Both the position numbers and the translations under genes were made by a program. Positions 33,166 to 43,533 of a stretch of 64,000 nt of DNA are shown one piece after another. Each line of letters begins with the position of its first letter. Position 1 is the stretch's first letter. The DNA comes from Monomorium pharaonis (taxonomy: Eukaryota; Arthropoda; Insecta; Hymenoptera; Formicidae). The notes under the pieces were generated by a model. That model searched no databases. It was not told the DNA's origin and saw only the letters and a program-made list of their open reading frames with translations. The stretch is from the NCBI RefSeq assembly GCF_013373865.1, contig NC_050472.1, positions 12,035,413-12,099,412 on the forward strand, written 5' to 3'.

Positions 33166-35757
33166 TTAGGCCTCAATAAACGGTTTCAGACGGTTTACGT
33201 GTACGCGCGTCGTTGTCCTCCCTCGCCTTATTGTATAGTTTATATTAGAATGTTTTTCGGTTACCGTATACGGTCCGGTCCATTGCGCGTCGAGTTTTTT
33301 CGATCTTCCGCGTCGGAGCGTTTCGTCGTAAAGTAATACTTTTTCGCCGACTTTAAATCTTATTTCTTTTGTCTTTTTATCGTACTGCGTCTTGGCCTTG
33401 GCCTTTTCGTCTTTTATATTTTTGCGTGCGACACGATTAGTGGCTCTTAACCTTTCCCGTAATTCCTGCGCGTAATCGTCGTAGTTGTAGGTAGGTTTAG
33501 GCGGTTTTGTCAGGGCCGTCGGCAGTTCTGCCTGTCGACCGTAGATTAATTCAAACGGTGTATACCCTGTCGCCGTATGAGGCGTTGTATTATACGTGTG
33601 CATCGCGTACGGGATCCATTCGTCCCAATCGGTTTGGTCCTTATTTATATAATGTCGCAGGTATTCTGCTAAGGTCCGATGTGATCGCTCGAGGATACCA
33701 TTGCTTTCGGGATGATATGCGGTAGTCTGAATTTTATTTATCTTCAGTAGCTTGCACGTATTCTTGAAAATTTCGCTCAGGAAGTTAGTGCCTTGGTCTG
33801 TCAGTACGTATTCTGGCGTTCCGTATTCCAGGACGATTTTCGTGACAAATTCTTTGCTCACGGTATTTGCTTCCTGGTTCGGTATAGGTATTGCCTTACT
33901 AAATTTTGTAAGATGGTCTTGGAATGTCAGTAGGTACCGATTTTCATTTTTCGTTATTGTTAGTGGTCCCACTATATCCAGTGCACATTTTTCGAAAGGT
34001 CGGCTAGGCGTGTCTGTGACGACAAGAGGGGCTTTTATTCTCCGAGAAAGTTTATTTTTCTGACAAAGCTCACATTTTTTAATGTATCGCTCTACATCGG
34101 CCGTTAATCCGGGCCAATTATGTGTCAATCGTATTCTTTTTATTGTTCTCTCAATTCCTTGGTGCCCTCCCATAGGTGCATCATGATATTCGTATAGAAT
34201 TTGTTTTTTCTTTTCTTCTGTGTACGCTGGTTCGCATACGTTGTCTTCTTCCTTTTCATCTTCTGTAGATGCACGTGCGTATTCGCCGTCTTCGTCTAGT
34301 GTGAGGATTCTATCAGCTGCTTTGGTAACGTGAGCTTCCCGCTTCACGTTGCGACTTAGCGCGTCGGCGTTCGCGTTCGCTCGACCGGCCTTATGAATAA
34401 TTTCATAGTCATATTCCTCCAGTTTTAATCGCCATCGGATCAATCTTGATCCGGGGTCATTTACGTTAAATAACCATATAAGGGGTTTGTGGTCAGTTAC
34501 GATTTTGAATTTTGTCCCATAGACATATGGCCGAAAGTGTTTTACAGCCCATACTATTGCAAGTAATTCTTTCTCTGTCGTGCTGTAGTTTTGCTCGGCG
34601 CGGTTTAATATTCTGCTCGCGTAAGCAATGGGACGGTCTTTTCCTATCGGTCCCTGTGACAGTACGGCTCCTATTGCATAATCTGAGGCGTCGGTAGTCA
34701 CGTTGAATTCTTTTGTAAAATCTGGGTATTGAAGTACGGGCGCCGTAGTTAATTTTTCTTTTAATGTGTTGAAAGCTATTTGCTGTTCGGCAGTCCACGC
34801 GAATGTTTCCGTCTTTTTTGTTAGTTTTGTTAATGGTTTCGCGATCTTGGAAAAATTGCTGATAAATTTTCTGTAATATCCGGCCAGGCCTATAAATGAT
34901 TGGATATCTTTGACCTTTTTGGGCTCCGGAAAATCTTCTATAGCTTGCAATTTTGCCGGGTCGGGCGATATTCCATTTTCGGAAATTACGTGTCCTAGGT
35001 AATTTACTTCCTTGCGCAGGAATTCGCACTTGTCCGGTTGCAACTTTAAGTTCGCTTCTCGTAGGCGTTGCAATACTTCTGTTAGGCGTTTATTATGGTC
35101 GCTTAAACTCGATCCGTATATCACTATGTCATCGAGATATACTAGGCATCTGAGTCCTTGAATTCCCATGAGTACCGAGTTCATCAGCCTCTGGAATGTG
35201 GCTGGCGCATTTTTTAATCCAAAGGGCATCCGATTATATTCATAATGTCCGTATGGTGTCGAGAACGCTGTCTTTTGTTTATCTGGCTCAGCCATCGGTA
35301 TCTGATGATACCCCGACGCTAAGTCTAGCGTCGAAAAATATTTGGCGTTTCCCAGCTGATCTAATATTTCCTCAATATTGGGTAGGGGAAAAGAATCGCC
35401 AATTGTTAGATCATTTAGTTTTCGGAAGTCGATCACGATTCGGAGCTTCGGTTTTCCAGACGAGTCGGCCTTTTTGGGTACCACTAGCAGTGGCGCATTC
35501 CATTGGCTCGTGCTGGCTTTGATAATGCCATCATGCAGCATTTGTTTTATCTGTGTATTCACCTCTTCCTTATGCCTTGCGGGGAGGCGATACGGCCGTA
35601 CGTTGACCGGCGATGAGTCGGCTTGTGTACGTATCTCGTGTTTCACTGCTGCAGTGCATGTCAGTGGTTCTCCACTGAGGTGGAAGGTATCTTGGTATTC
35701 TTCGCATATCCGTGTGAGTGCCTGTCGTTCTTCCGAATTGAGATGCTGGGTACGCAA
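33166..35757 (-). CDS. pol: Pol: reverse transcriptase, RNase H, integrase
   Basis: Copies the element RNA into DNA and integrates it. From a TTG at 35757 the frame gives 863 residues. RT has YLDD at 207-210 and the TLDLASGYHQI block near 144. RNase H has D356, E397, D422 and D465. The integrase zinc site is H525, H532, C562, C565. The integrase core has D594, D654 (TDQGTNF) and E690, followed by a GPY/F-type module (WTGPYTV). It is in the same frame as gag-protease and separated from it by one TGA at 35766-35764; there is no ATG before the conserved region. Expression therefore needs stop readthrough, unless the stop is a private mutation. Domains are intact. Confidence 0.95.
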   Translation of the reverse strand: MRTQHLNSEERQALTRICEEYQDTFHLSGEPLTCTAAVKHEIRTQADSSPVNVRPYRLPARHKEEVNTQIKQMLHDGIIKASTSQWNAPLLVVPKKADSSGKPKLRIVIDFRKLNDLTIGDSFPLPNIEEILDQLGNAKYFSTLDLASGYHQIPMAEPDKQKTAFSTPYGHYEYNRMPFGLKNAPATFQRLMNSVLMGIQGLRCLVYLDDIVIYGSSLSDHNKRLTEVLQRLREANLKLQPDKCEFLRKEVNYLGHVISENGISPDPAKLQAIEDFPEPKKVKDIQSFIGLAGYYRKFISNFSKIAKPLTKLTKKTETFAWTAEQQIAFNTLKEKLTTAPVLQYPDFTKEFNVTTDASDYAIGAVLSQGPIGKDRPIAYASRILNRAEQNYSTTEKELLAIVWAVKHFRPYVYGTKFKIVTDHKPLIWLFNVNDPGSRLIRWRLKLEEYDYEIIHKAGRANANADALSRNVKREAHVTKAADRILTLDEDGEYARASTEDEKEEDNVCEPAYTEEKKKQILYEYHDAPMGGHQGIERTIKRIRLTHNWPGLTADVERYIKKCELCQKNKLSRRIKAPLVVTDTPSRPFEKCALDIVGPLTITKNENRYLLTFQDHLTKFSKAIPIPNQEANTVSKEFVTKIVLEYGTPEYVLTDQGTNFLSEIFKNTCKLLKINKIQTTAYHPESNGILERSHRTLAEYLRHYINKDQTDWDEWIPYAMHTYNTTPHTATGYTPFELIYGRQAELPTALTKPPKPTYNYDDYAQELRERLRATNRVARKNIKDEKAKAKTQYDKKTKEIRFKVGEKVLLYDETLRRGRSKKLDAQWTGPYTVTEKHSNINYTIRRGRTTTRVHVNRLKPFIEA

Positions 35758-35763
35758 TGTTTG

Positions 35764-38181
35764 TCAGATTCGTTTGCTTCGTGGGAGTTTATTCGCGCGT
35801 TCCGCCTCGTTGATAACCGCGTATATTTGATGATCACTTTCGTCGGGATCTTCTATTGTCACGTGCGGCGTGCGTATCTCTACCGGCTTATCTGTGGTAT
35901 TTATGATGCTGATTACGCATGCAAAATTCTTCGGCTTGACCATGCATCGTCCGATATATACGCCGGGCTTAGTTTCCTTCGCCTGGATTACTCCGGGCTG
36001 ATTTCGGTTAGTGGTTGCTCGGACAATAGTCTCGCTGCGCGGTTGTAGAATTATCTTACCGTAAGGTTTTATTTTGAAAGTGACGCCGGCGATGTTCAAT
36101 TGTTGTTTGTCGTAATCGCAGATCACGCGGTGATTTTTCATGAAGTCCAGTCCCAGTATTCCATCGTACTCCATGGGGAAGTCATCCTTGACCACGTACA
36201 TGGTATGTCTTAATACCTGTTCGCCTATATTAATGTGGGCTTGCATGCTTCCGATTGTATACATTTTGTGCCCCGTTATTCCCGCAAGGGTGATTTTTTC
36301 GGGGGAAATTCGAGTTTTCCCTTTTAAGTTTTTTACCTTGATGAGTGAAAGGGTTGCGCCCGAATCGAAAAGCATGTTTATTTCTCCTGAGCGCGTTTCT
36401 TGTATCGGAAGCGTGATTTGATCTAGGCCGCTGCTCGGCTGGGCGGCTCGAGTTACTTGCGCGACCTGATACGTCTGAGCGCGCTTATCTTTCTTTCCGG
36501 CTGTTTTCCTTTCGTCTTCGCTACTAGACTCGGATCCGGAATTCTTCTTTTTACGCGGTTCGATCGCTTTTCTAGGGTTGTTATTTTTATTCCCATTATT
36601 TTGTGGTCGAGGAGGGTGATATGGCGTTTTGTTGCGAGGCCTCCCGTTCAAGTGCCAACACTCGGCTTGTGTATGGCCACGTTTTTTGCAATGCTTGCAG
36701 AATTTCTCTACGGCATTTATACGTGTTTTATCAGGTTGTGGTAATGCGAACCGGTTCGAGTAACGACTGTTGCGACAGTCTTTTCCGTGGTGTCCTAACT
36801 TTCCGCACTTTCGACATTGTAGCTTATTTTTGTAATTATCTGCGGCCGGCATATAATATTTTGGTTTCGGGCGGGAAACTGTTGTTCCCTTTATTCGTTC
36901 TTCTGCGGTCGCGGCTGCTATCGCATCCTGCAACGTTGCATATCCTCGCGATCTGACTACGGCTTTTGTGTCGTCGTTTAGCCCTATCTGATAATTCTCA
37001 AGCGCCTGTTGTTGTAGGATATCTAATATCGCGCGTTTATTTTCCGTTGTGTAATGTTGTCGACCCTCTATCATGGACTCATACAGATCCATTGTTAATT
37101 TGTCGGCTCTAAGTCCGTAGGTCCGTGCATTTTCTCCGGTTCTTTGTTTGAGAGTATTAAATTCAATTTGCAAATGTGTGGTGCTCTTTTTACTCACGTA
37201 GCACGCTTCTAATTCCTGTCTTAGTTGTTCAAAATTGCGAATCTTTCGCGTTTGGAAATCCAACATTGCGCGCCCTTTCAACTTGGTGCATAGGATAGCT
37301 CCTAACAGAGTTACCTCATCGTTCGGATCGATGTTTTCGACCGCATATGTCATGGCGCTTAGAAACTCTTGTAGTTTACTTGCATTCCCGTCGAATTCAG
37401 GGATCATGCAGCGCGCTTCTTTTAATGGTAGGGACCCGCGACCTCGCTGGTGGCGAACATCATCGTGATCTACGTAGGTTGTGTCTCTCCTACTGAGTCG
37501 CGATGGTCGATAGTCGTGAATGCGCTGAGTGTGTACTTGCGTTTCCCGTACGGCGTCTATGTCTGTTTGTAACCGACGTAATTCTTGAATCACCGCGCGC
37601 AGAGTGTCTCGGACTTCATTGTCTCTCTCTTGTGCTACGTTTGGCGGTGCTGCTCGTGCAACTGGGTTTTCGCGGATTTCATGGTGTATTTCTTGAAGTT
37701 CCCGCTCTGCGTCGGCTATGAAATGTTGAGCCTCTGATTGTTGAGTTCCCGAGGGTTGAGCTTGTTCGTTGGTACTCATTTCGTATCTCTCGAAAATTTC
37801 TTCAGGGTTAAAGATATCGGAATCGTACGAGGTCAGCGAAAATTCATCTCGTGAAGATACGCGGCTCGGAGTGCGACTAACGTACGGTCTCGTCCGTCTG
37901 TCCACGCGGTCTCGTCTTGTCACGTCAACTGCGTCGGTGGAAAATAAACTGGCGTCGAGGGCCCCGAAAGGAAATTCTCGCTCACGTATGACGTGCTCGG
38001 GTAGCTCGCTATCGCCGTCTAGGAGACGCCCTAAGGCCCTGCGATCGTTATCTCGATCCTCACGGAGGGCCTGTGCCGCTCGCCACGCTAGTTCTAACTC
38101 GCGATAGTGTATGGATCGCGCCGCCGCTCTACTGAATAGCCACGATTCGTTTCTTATCGGTGTGCTATTGTCGTCGGACAT
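35764..38181 (-). CDS. gag: Gag-protease polyprotein
   Basis: 805 residues from ATG at 38181. The N-terminal 250 residues are charged, with an RRLQTDIDAVRETQ coiled-coil-like stretch. A retrotransposon Gag capsid region follows (PEFDGNASKLQEFLSAM near 261, onwards to about 430). Two CCHC zinc knuckles are present (CRKCGKLGHHGKDC at 456-469; CKHCKKRGHTQAEC at 495-508), then a basic linker. The aspartic protease has DSGAT at 606-610 and the flap/GILGLDF block near 675. Protease thus lies in the gag frame, not with RT. The ORF ends ATC TGA CAA; the frame then continues without a shift into pol. CCHC knuckles are absent from classical gypsy Gag, so this element is not a close gypsy relative. Confidence 0.92.
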   Translation of the reverse strand: MSDDNSTPIRNESWLFSRAAARSIHYRELELAWRAAQALREDRDNDRRALGRLLDGDSELPEHVIREREFPFGALDASLFSTDAVDVTRRDRVDRRTRPYVSRTPSRVSSRDEFSLTSYDSDIFNPEEIFERYEMSTNEQAQPSGTQQSEAQHFIADAERELQEIHHEIRENPVARAAPPNVAQERDNEVRDTLRAVIQELRRLQTDIDAVRETQVHTQRIHDYRPSRLSRRDTTYVDHDDVRHQRGRGSLPLKEARCMIPEFDGNASKLQEFLSAMTYAVENIDPNDEVTLLGAILCTKLKGRAMLDFQTRKIRNFEQLRQELEACYVSKKSTTHLQIEFNTLKQRTGENARTYGLRADKLTMDLYESMIEGRQHYTTENKRAILDILQQQALENYQIGLNDDTKAVVRSRGYATLQDAIAAATAEERIKGTTVSRPKPKYYMPAADNYKNKLQCRKCGKLGHHGKDCRNSRYSNRFALPQPDKTRINAVEKFCKHCKKRGHTQAECWHLNGRPRNKTPYHPPRPQNNGNKNNNPRKAIEPRKKKNSGSESSSEDERKTAGKKDKRAQTYQVAQVTRAAQPSSGLDQITLPIQETRSGEINMLFDSGATLSLIKVKNLKGKTRISPEKITLAGITGHKMYTIGSMQAHINIGEQVLRHTMYVVKDDFPMEYDGILGLDFMKNHRVICDYDKQQLNIAGVTFKIKPYGKIILQPRSETIVRATTNRNQPGVIQAKETKPGVYIGRCMVKPKNFACVISIINTTDKPVEIRTPHVTIEDPDESDHQIYAVINEAERANKLPRSKRI

Positions 38182-38568
38182 TCGCTATCGTTAGTACGCG
38201 TTTCGGTAATAGTGTTACCGGGGGCCTAATCAATTCGGGTTCGCGTGTCGTTTTTATTACAAGGTTTTTGGTATACAAAATAATTTCGTGGACTTACATT
38301 ACCGCGATGTATCGCCGCATGTTGTCCGTCGCTCAGCTGCTTGTGGCTGGTGCGTCACGTTGCGGTAGGTCGGTGTCGTCTTAGATAACACTGCTATCGC
38401 TGTTGTCCGATGCTATCTTCCTTCCTTGTCTCGGAGAATCAGCAGGTCGGCTTTGTTGCGCCTCGGGTGAATTGTCGCCCTGGCTTTAATGTTTCTCTTC
38501 GGCGGTTTTCTTCTGTGCGCTGAGTCCGTTAGGGAGCGTTTTTTCCCTTTTCGGTATTTTTCGGCAGT
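38182..38568 (-). promoter_or_regulatory. Leader with splice donor and 8-codon upstream ORF
   Basis: Between primer site and gag. An ATG at 38320-38318 opens a frame of 7 codons plus 2 nt up to a consensus donor, GTAAGT at 38297-38292. In unspliced RNA the same ATG meets TAA inside the donor (38296-38294), making an 8-codon upstream ORF that would allow reinitiation at gag. After splicing to the env acceptor the phase is right for continuing into env, and the basic-then-hydrophobic start resembles the beginning of a signal peptide. Inferred from motifs and phase. Confidence 0.65.
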
Positions 38569-38588
38569 GAATCCCACCGCTGCCACCA
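38569..38588 (-). other. Primer binding site, tRNA-Leu
   Basis: On the - strand TGGTGGCAGCGGTGGGATTC is complementary to the 3' end of eukaryotic tRNA-Leu (AAG type; acceptor/T-stem ...CCCACCGCTGCCA plus CCA) over 20 nt as I remember it. It is separated from the 5' LTR by 3 nt. Gypsy itself uses tRNA-Lys and the 17.6/297 group tRNA-Ser. Confidence 0.8.
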
Positions 38589-38591
38589 ATT

Positions 38592-39123
38592 TGTTGTATC
38601 CCTGGTCTCGGGATACAGTGCGGGACCGCTGCCGATGACTCCTCGGGATCAGGTTTCCAAGAGATAACGCCGAGAGTTAATAATAAGAGATATATATTTA
38701 TTCTTCCTGTACAGTTTTCGTTAGCGAACCCGAAAGATGAGTTACTTCGTCTAGTTTGTAGTTTCGACGAGCGACATATACTCGTCGCTATTATTATTGA
38801 TTATGAGCCCACTCGTTCTCTTTCCGCGGTCTTTATATACTCAGCCTTTCGGCTTGTTACCAAGGGGTGTCACTCGCGGTCACGGGCCTTTGGCCCGTGC
38901 ACTAGCTTAGCCAGCAATTGCTAGCTAGGCGCATTCCACCGGAAATCAGGAGATTTCGGGTGGCAAAATGAGTAACCGGATATGTAGCTCGGTGTGATGT
39001 CCGGTGTGAAGGCCGGTGCGATGCCCGGTAGCAAGGCCGGACGGTGTCGTCGCGCGAGGTGTCACTCGACACCCTTCTCGTTATTACAAGTAGAGTTTGT
39101 GTGAGTGTCGCGCACTCACAACA
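38592..39123 (-). repeat. 5' LTR of the retrotransposon
   Basis: 532 bp, identical by eye to the 3' LTR. The promoter TATA box (TATATAAAG, - strand) is at 38839-38831. Followed on its outer side by ACAT, the duplicated target. Confidence 0.95.
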
Positions 39124-39127
39124 ACAT

Positions 39128-40833
39128 ATATACATATACATTATATGTATAAATATGTGTATAATGTATAATATATTGGTCAACAACATTAGCGTTGATA
39201 CATACAAAAATTTGTGTCGAAATTTTGCGTAACTTCAAATAAGTATAAAAACCATCCTCAAAAAACCATCGTATTTTTATTTGCAAAAACGCATTTTAAA
39301 GCTTGAACTCTCTACTTTTAGATGAATTTGGATGATTTCAATTATCCTTTTTTTTCACAAAACGGCACAATGATAAAGCTTGACCTATCAAAATAAAATT
39401 TTTAATGTAATTTTGCTGCATTACACCTGCTGTGGAAAAAATCGCGAAGACTTTCTGCTACTCGCATCTTACAGCGGGATCTTTTCCCTTTATTTTGAGT
39501 AGTTGTTCATCGCTCTGCGATTTTTTTGACCGAGTTATTAAGATTTTAAGAAAAAAGTGGTCATTTTGATTTTCATCGCTTATTACTCGTGAATAGATCA
39601 ACGTCAATAGATCAACGTACAAAAAAATAATGGAAAGTTGAAACGGTCGTCGAAATATATGGAACATTAAACAACGATTAAATAAAGATTTTCAATTCTG
39701 AATTGCGTATTGAGTATAGCAGCGATTCAATACCCGTTACGAATTTTTTTATTTTTAAAATTATTTCTAAAAAATCTTTCAATTGTTCAAAAGTCTATGA
39801 AATTTTCTAAAAATGTTTAATAAAGTTTATAGGAGAACACAGAGCATAATAAATACCCTAAGCATTAAACAAGTTTTCAATACGTTAAAAATAAGTAAAT
39901 TAATTTTGTCACTAAAATATTCTTCGGAAATATTTTTCGGAATATCCACAAGAACAATTTAAGTTTTATTGTAAAATAATTCAAATGGACGAGGTCACTA
40001 ATTTAGAAAAACTAGATTAACCTGTATATATGTTTCATGCGGGGTATATTTTGTATAACGTGTTTATTTCCCCATTAATGTTTAAAATTTCTTGAAAGTT
40101 ATAAATTATGGCTGTGTATGATATATTTTATATTTGTGTATGATATATGAAATATATCATATACAGTTATGATATACTTTAATCACATATTCACAAAACT
40201 TCTTTTTTTATTCTTCTGTAAACATTGTATAAAAGCGTCTATTTTTATAACTTTGACTATGACATTACCACTGTTCTTCTTCTTTTGAACATATTGCTTT
40301 AAAGTCGTTTTGGGGATTTTAAATTAAATGGAAATCGCATAATTACTTATTTTTTCCTCTACAACTGCATATACAGCTCGTAAGTCATGCTTCAAAACAT
40401 ATAAATTGTTTATTTAAATTCTAAAATATTATAGCTAATCAATATTTACACAGCCACGTTATCAAAATGACAAGAGAAAATCGTTTCATGACATAAATGT
40501 GTTTGTAATAAAAAGTAAAATTATCAGCCTATCTTAATTAAGTAAATCAAAGAATTGTAACTTAGATGCGGAGAGCATAGCAAAGGTATGAAATAATTTG
40601 TAACAATTTTCTGCTAAAAACAATACGGCAACTGATAACAGTATGCAGAAGAACAAATTTAATAACATAATTGCATTTTACATAGCAGCAGTTCTATGAA
40701 AAATCAATCCTGTAATCATTATTATACCTCGTAGTAGAACCATTATACTCCAAGTTCTAGAAATTCTAGAAAATGTTAAAGAATTATATAATTAATTTTG
40801 AGAAAAATTTTTATGGAAATAATAATCTCTTTA
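39128..40833. other. Intron; older repeat copy flanking the retroelement
   Basis: 39300-39545 (GATAAAGCTTGACC..., TTTGACCGAGTTATT) is a diverged copy of part of the 18.2-kb TIR element. From 39700 to 40830 I see only AT-rich intron with a GATATATTT-type palindrome near 40110-40170. Confidence 0.5.
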
Positions 40834-41092
40834 TTATATGAAGAAACAGGTCAATACATCGAGCTAATATAATATTCTTAATAAAAATATGATTTATTGA
40901 CTGACATAAAAAAGTAAACAAATCATGAATACAAGAAATCTAATACGCGTTATAAATTAAAGTCTTTTATTCATAATGCGTATTAAATTTCTTGTATTCA
41001 TGATTTGTTTACTTTTTTATGTCAGTCAATAAATCATATTTTTACTAAGAATATTATATTAGCTCGATGTATTGACCTGTTTCTTCATATAA
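40834..41092. mobile_element. 259-bp near-perfect hairpin MITE next to an exon
   Basis: TTATATGAAGAAACAGGTC at the left pairs with GACCTGTTTCTTCATATAA at the right, and pairing continues with few mismatches to a turn near 40962. Sequence following the right end (41093-41179) carries the acceptor of the next exon. Confidence 0.8.
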
Positions 41093-41179
41093 TTTGTTGC
41101 TTTGCATTACCGAGCTCATTATATTGTGTTCATAATCTATTTATATTTATTAATTCATTGTTAATTCTTTGTTTAACAG

Positions 41180-41421
41180 AAAAATCTAAAAATTCTATTG
41201 ACAAAAAGATCCAATCGAATCAAAATGCTGAAACAAATCTCACAAAAACCCAAGAACATATGTTGAACAAAAGCACATGCATTAATCTGAAAGAGTACGA
41301 AGGTGCACCATTGTCTTCGCAAGCTCTTTTACAACTTCATGAAAATAGTGGAATTAAAATATCATCGATGAAAAAGGATAATAATTTAGAAAGTGAAAAT
41401 TTTCTTGAAAAAGCGAGAAAG
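41180..41421 (+). CDS. Exon of upstream host ORF, ends phase 0
   Basis: The acceptor is TTTGTTTAACAG at 41179; the donor is AAG|GTGAGT at 41422. Starts with AA, completing a Lys codon with the A left by the exon at 25200. The peptide is hydrophilic (TKTQEHMLNKSTCINL) with one more ordered stretch (SSQALLQLHENSGIKI). The six exons total 1467 nt, exactly 489 codons. The next coding exon in phase 0 is either 47212 of the CCDC141-like gene or one I could not find. Confidence 0.6.
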
Positions 41422-43391
41422 GTGAGTAAGTGCAATTATGACTATGAAGTTAGTATACATAATTAATAACTTTGATCGACGCTTGATCGATTTTTTTGTT
41501 TCAAATTCTTTCTTGTCATTAATACATACTATTATATCTTTGCATTCGTGTTAACTTATATAGTTCTTAAGCTTTATTCCTTTATTAATGCATTAAGTAC
41601 ATAATGATTGTCTATCTAATCTTATAGTAAAAAATTATTTGCAGCTGTGATGAAGAAAAATTTTATATATAAAGGATTTAAAAATTAATTTTACCGATAT
41701 AAGTCTCGATTTTGATTGATTGAGTAAAGAAAAAAAAAAGATATATATCGTTTATATTTAATATATATGGACTACGTAATTTATATTAAGAATGCGCTGC
41801 CATAAAAAAATTAGCAAAATTGAAAGTTTTAAAAACCATTAACTGCACTTTTATTGTACTTTGCTATTTGTAACTTTATTACTAATAAAACTTTAATAAT
41901 ACACTGTTGTGGATTTTTATGTGTGTATTGCATGATGCAATTGTTATTTTTATAAATAAATGTTGTTTAAAAGAAATTAACGAGATATTTATTTAACATA
42001 TATCGGATGACTATCCCAATCTTCGACTTTCCTTTATTTTAACGACCGAATTCCACTTTCGACGCCGCTGCGCCGCGCAACTCTGTTCCGTAGATCGTGC
42101 TCGACGAAGGTGAGCGGGAGGCTGCCGGCCGGAGGCTAACCAGAGGCCGGAGACCGTACCGTCGATTCAGTCTTGGTTCGACTGGTTACCGCAATCGATC
42201 GGCTGGTGACGTGATACACTCGTGACATGTGTCACGCTAGTGTTTCTGCCGCTGTTATCATTGATATTAACGCCATTTGATATTAACGTAAATTGAATTT
42301 AGGTGATTATTATATCATGCCAAATCTAAATTATGCTCCAAAAAAGACATTAAAAAAAAAAATGTAACCTAGTGCATCACATATAAGTTAAAACCATAAA
42401 TTTGTTGAGAGGAATGATAAAAATGAAGCAAAAATTTCTTTTTCCTTTTTCTAACTTAAACATAAGAAAATAAAAATCTGTTAAACATATTTAATAATTT
42501 AAATTATAAAGAGATAAAAAATTAAAATTATGTATTAATAAATGAATAGTTTAATCGGAGAACTTTTTTTAATATAAAAAATTCATCAAATTATTTGTGA
42601 ATAATAAAACAATTTTTATTGTAATTTTAAAATAATAAAGAGGAATCGTAAACCTAAATCCAATAAAGAAACGTAAAAAAGTTTTAGCGAGATGATTTAA
42701 TTAATTTTTCTATCGGATCATCTTCAGTTACACATGACTTTTACCGTGATGTACTTGTTGAACGAACACTACCAGTCAGTCCGGTTTTATTCTACCATTT
42801 ATGTTCGTCTCTGTAGATGACGTCATCGTATAAAGATATCTACAAAGTATTTATATATTGTATATTGTATTATATTTTGTTGAAAGAGAAAATAGGTATT
42901 CTAGTAAACAAGAATTTTTAAATTGATTATGACTTCTATTATAAATCAGCAAGTTGCTAAAAGATATTTTTTCTGCAAAAAAAAACTTGATTTTGACGAT
43001 AATTTAAACTTGTTTTTTATATTTTTTGAAGAAAATAATACAAATTGAGAAGGCAAGTATAAAAAAAAGTAGCGAGTTGCAAAAGAAAATTTTATAAAAT
43101 ATTTTGGTTTGTCTGTCTCAGTTGTACATTCACGGAATTTTTACACCAGCGCCTTTAGCAAAGTGCCAAAAATAACGTCATAGAAGATTGAGCCAATTGG
43201 AGAATATTTTAATATATCTTTCATTTATAAAACTTTTGAGAATATCGATGAGTTAGATGTTTATTGTGTCGCGTTTTAGATCGACGTACGTCACTGTAAT
43301 ATATTTAGCACCAGGCATTGAAATCACTGTGTCCGGTCAAAACGTATAATATCACTATTTATGTATCGCGTAATACTCTGTTAATTTTCAG
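41422..43391. other. Intron/intergenic sequence around a promoter candidate
   Basis: No coding exon seen. It holds the GC-rich block described separately; the rest is AT-rich. Not resolved whether this is intergenic between two genes or intron of one. Confidence 0.45.
42040..42250 (+). promoter_or_regulatory. GC-rich block, candidate promoter and 5' UTR exon of the CCDC141-like gene
   Basis: About 200 bp of clearly higher GC with CG-rich words (GACGCCGCTGCGCCGCGC; GGCTGCCGGCCGGAGG). It offers a donor GACGAAG|GTGAGC at 42110 and an initiator-like TTCAGTC near 42168. An acceptor TTAATTTTCAG at 43391 could join a non-coding exon to the start-codon exon. Motif-based inference. Confidence 0.4.
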
Positions 43392-43533
43392 CATATATTT
43401 CAACTATATATACTGCTCAATTCGTAATATATATCCAGTGAGTATTTTACTATGTAATTATATCGTGAATTGACCGTCGCTTTAACATAGATTTAAAATT
43501 ATTTTGATTATCGCACGAAAGATAAAAATAACA

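Larger units (their letters stand above)
28654..39123 (-). mobile_element. Complete env-bearing Ty3/gypsy LTR retrotransposon (errantivirus-like)
   Basis: The 10,470-bp element is read on the - strand. Order from its 5' end: LTR, tRNA-Leu primer site, leader with a splice donor, gag-protease, UGA, RT-RNase H-integrase, a 1.1-kb segment carrying an antisense ORF, env, Cys-rich ORF, polypurine tract, LTR. By eye the LTRs are identical over 532 bp. The target duplication is ACAT (28650-28653, 39124-39127) within an alternating pyrimidine-purine stretch, as known for gypsy-like errantiviruses. All ORFs are free of frameshifts; the only interruption is the single in-frame UGA. Envelope-bearing insect Ty3/gypsy elements can be infectious retroviruses; whether this one is cannot be told. 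It sits antisense in a host intron. Confidence 0.95.
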
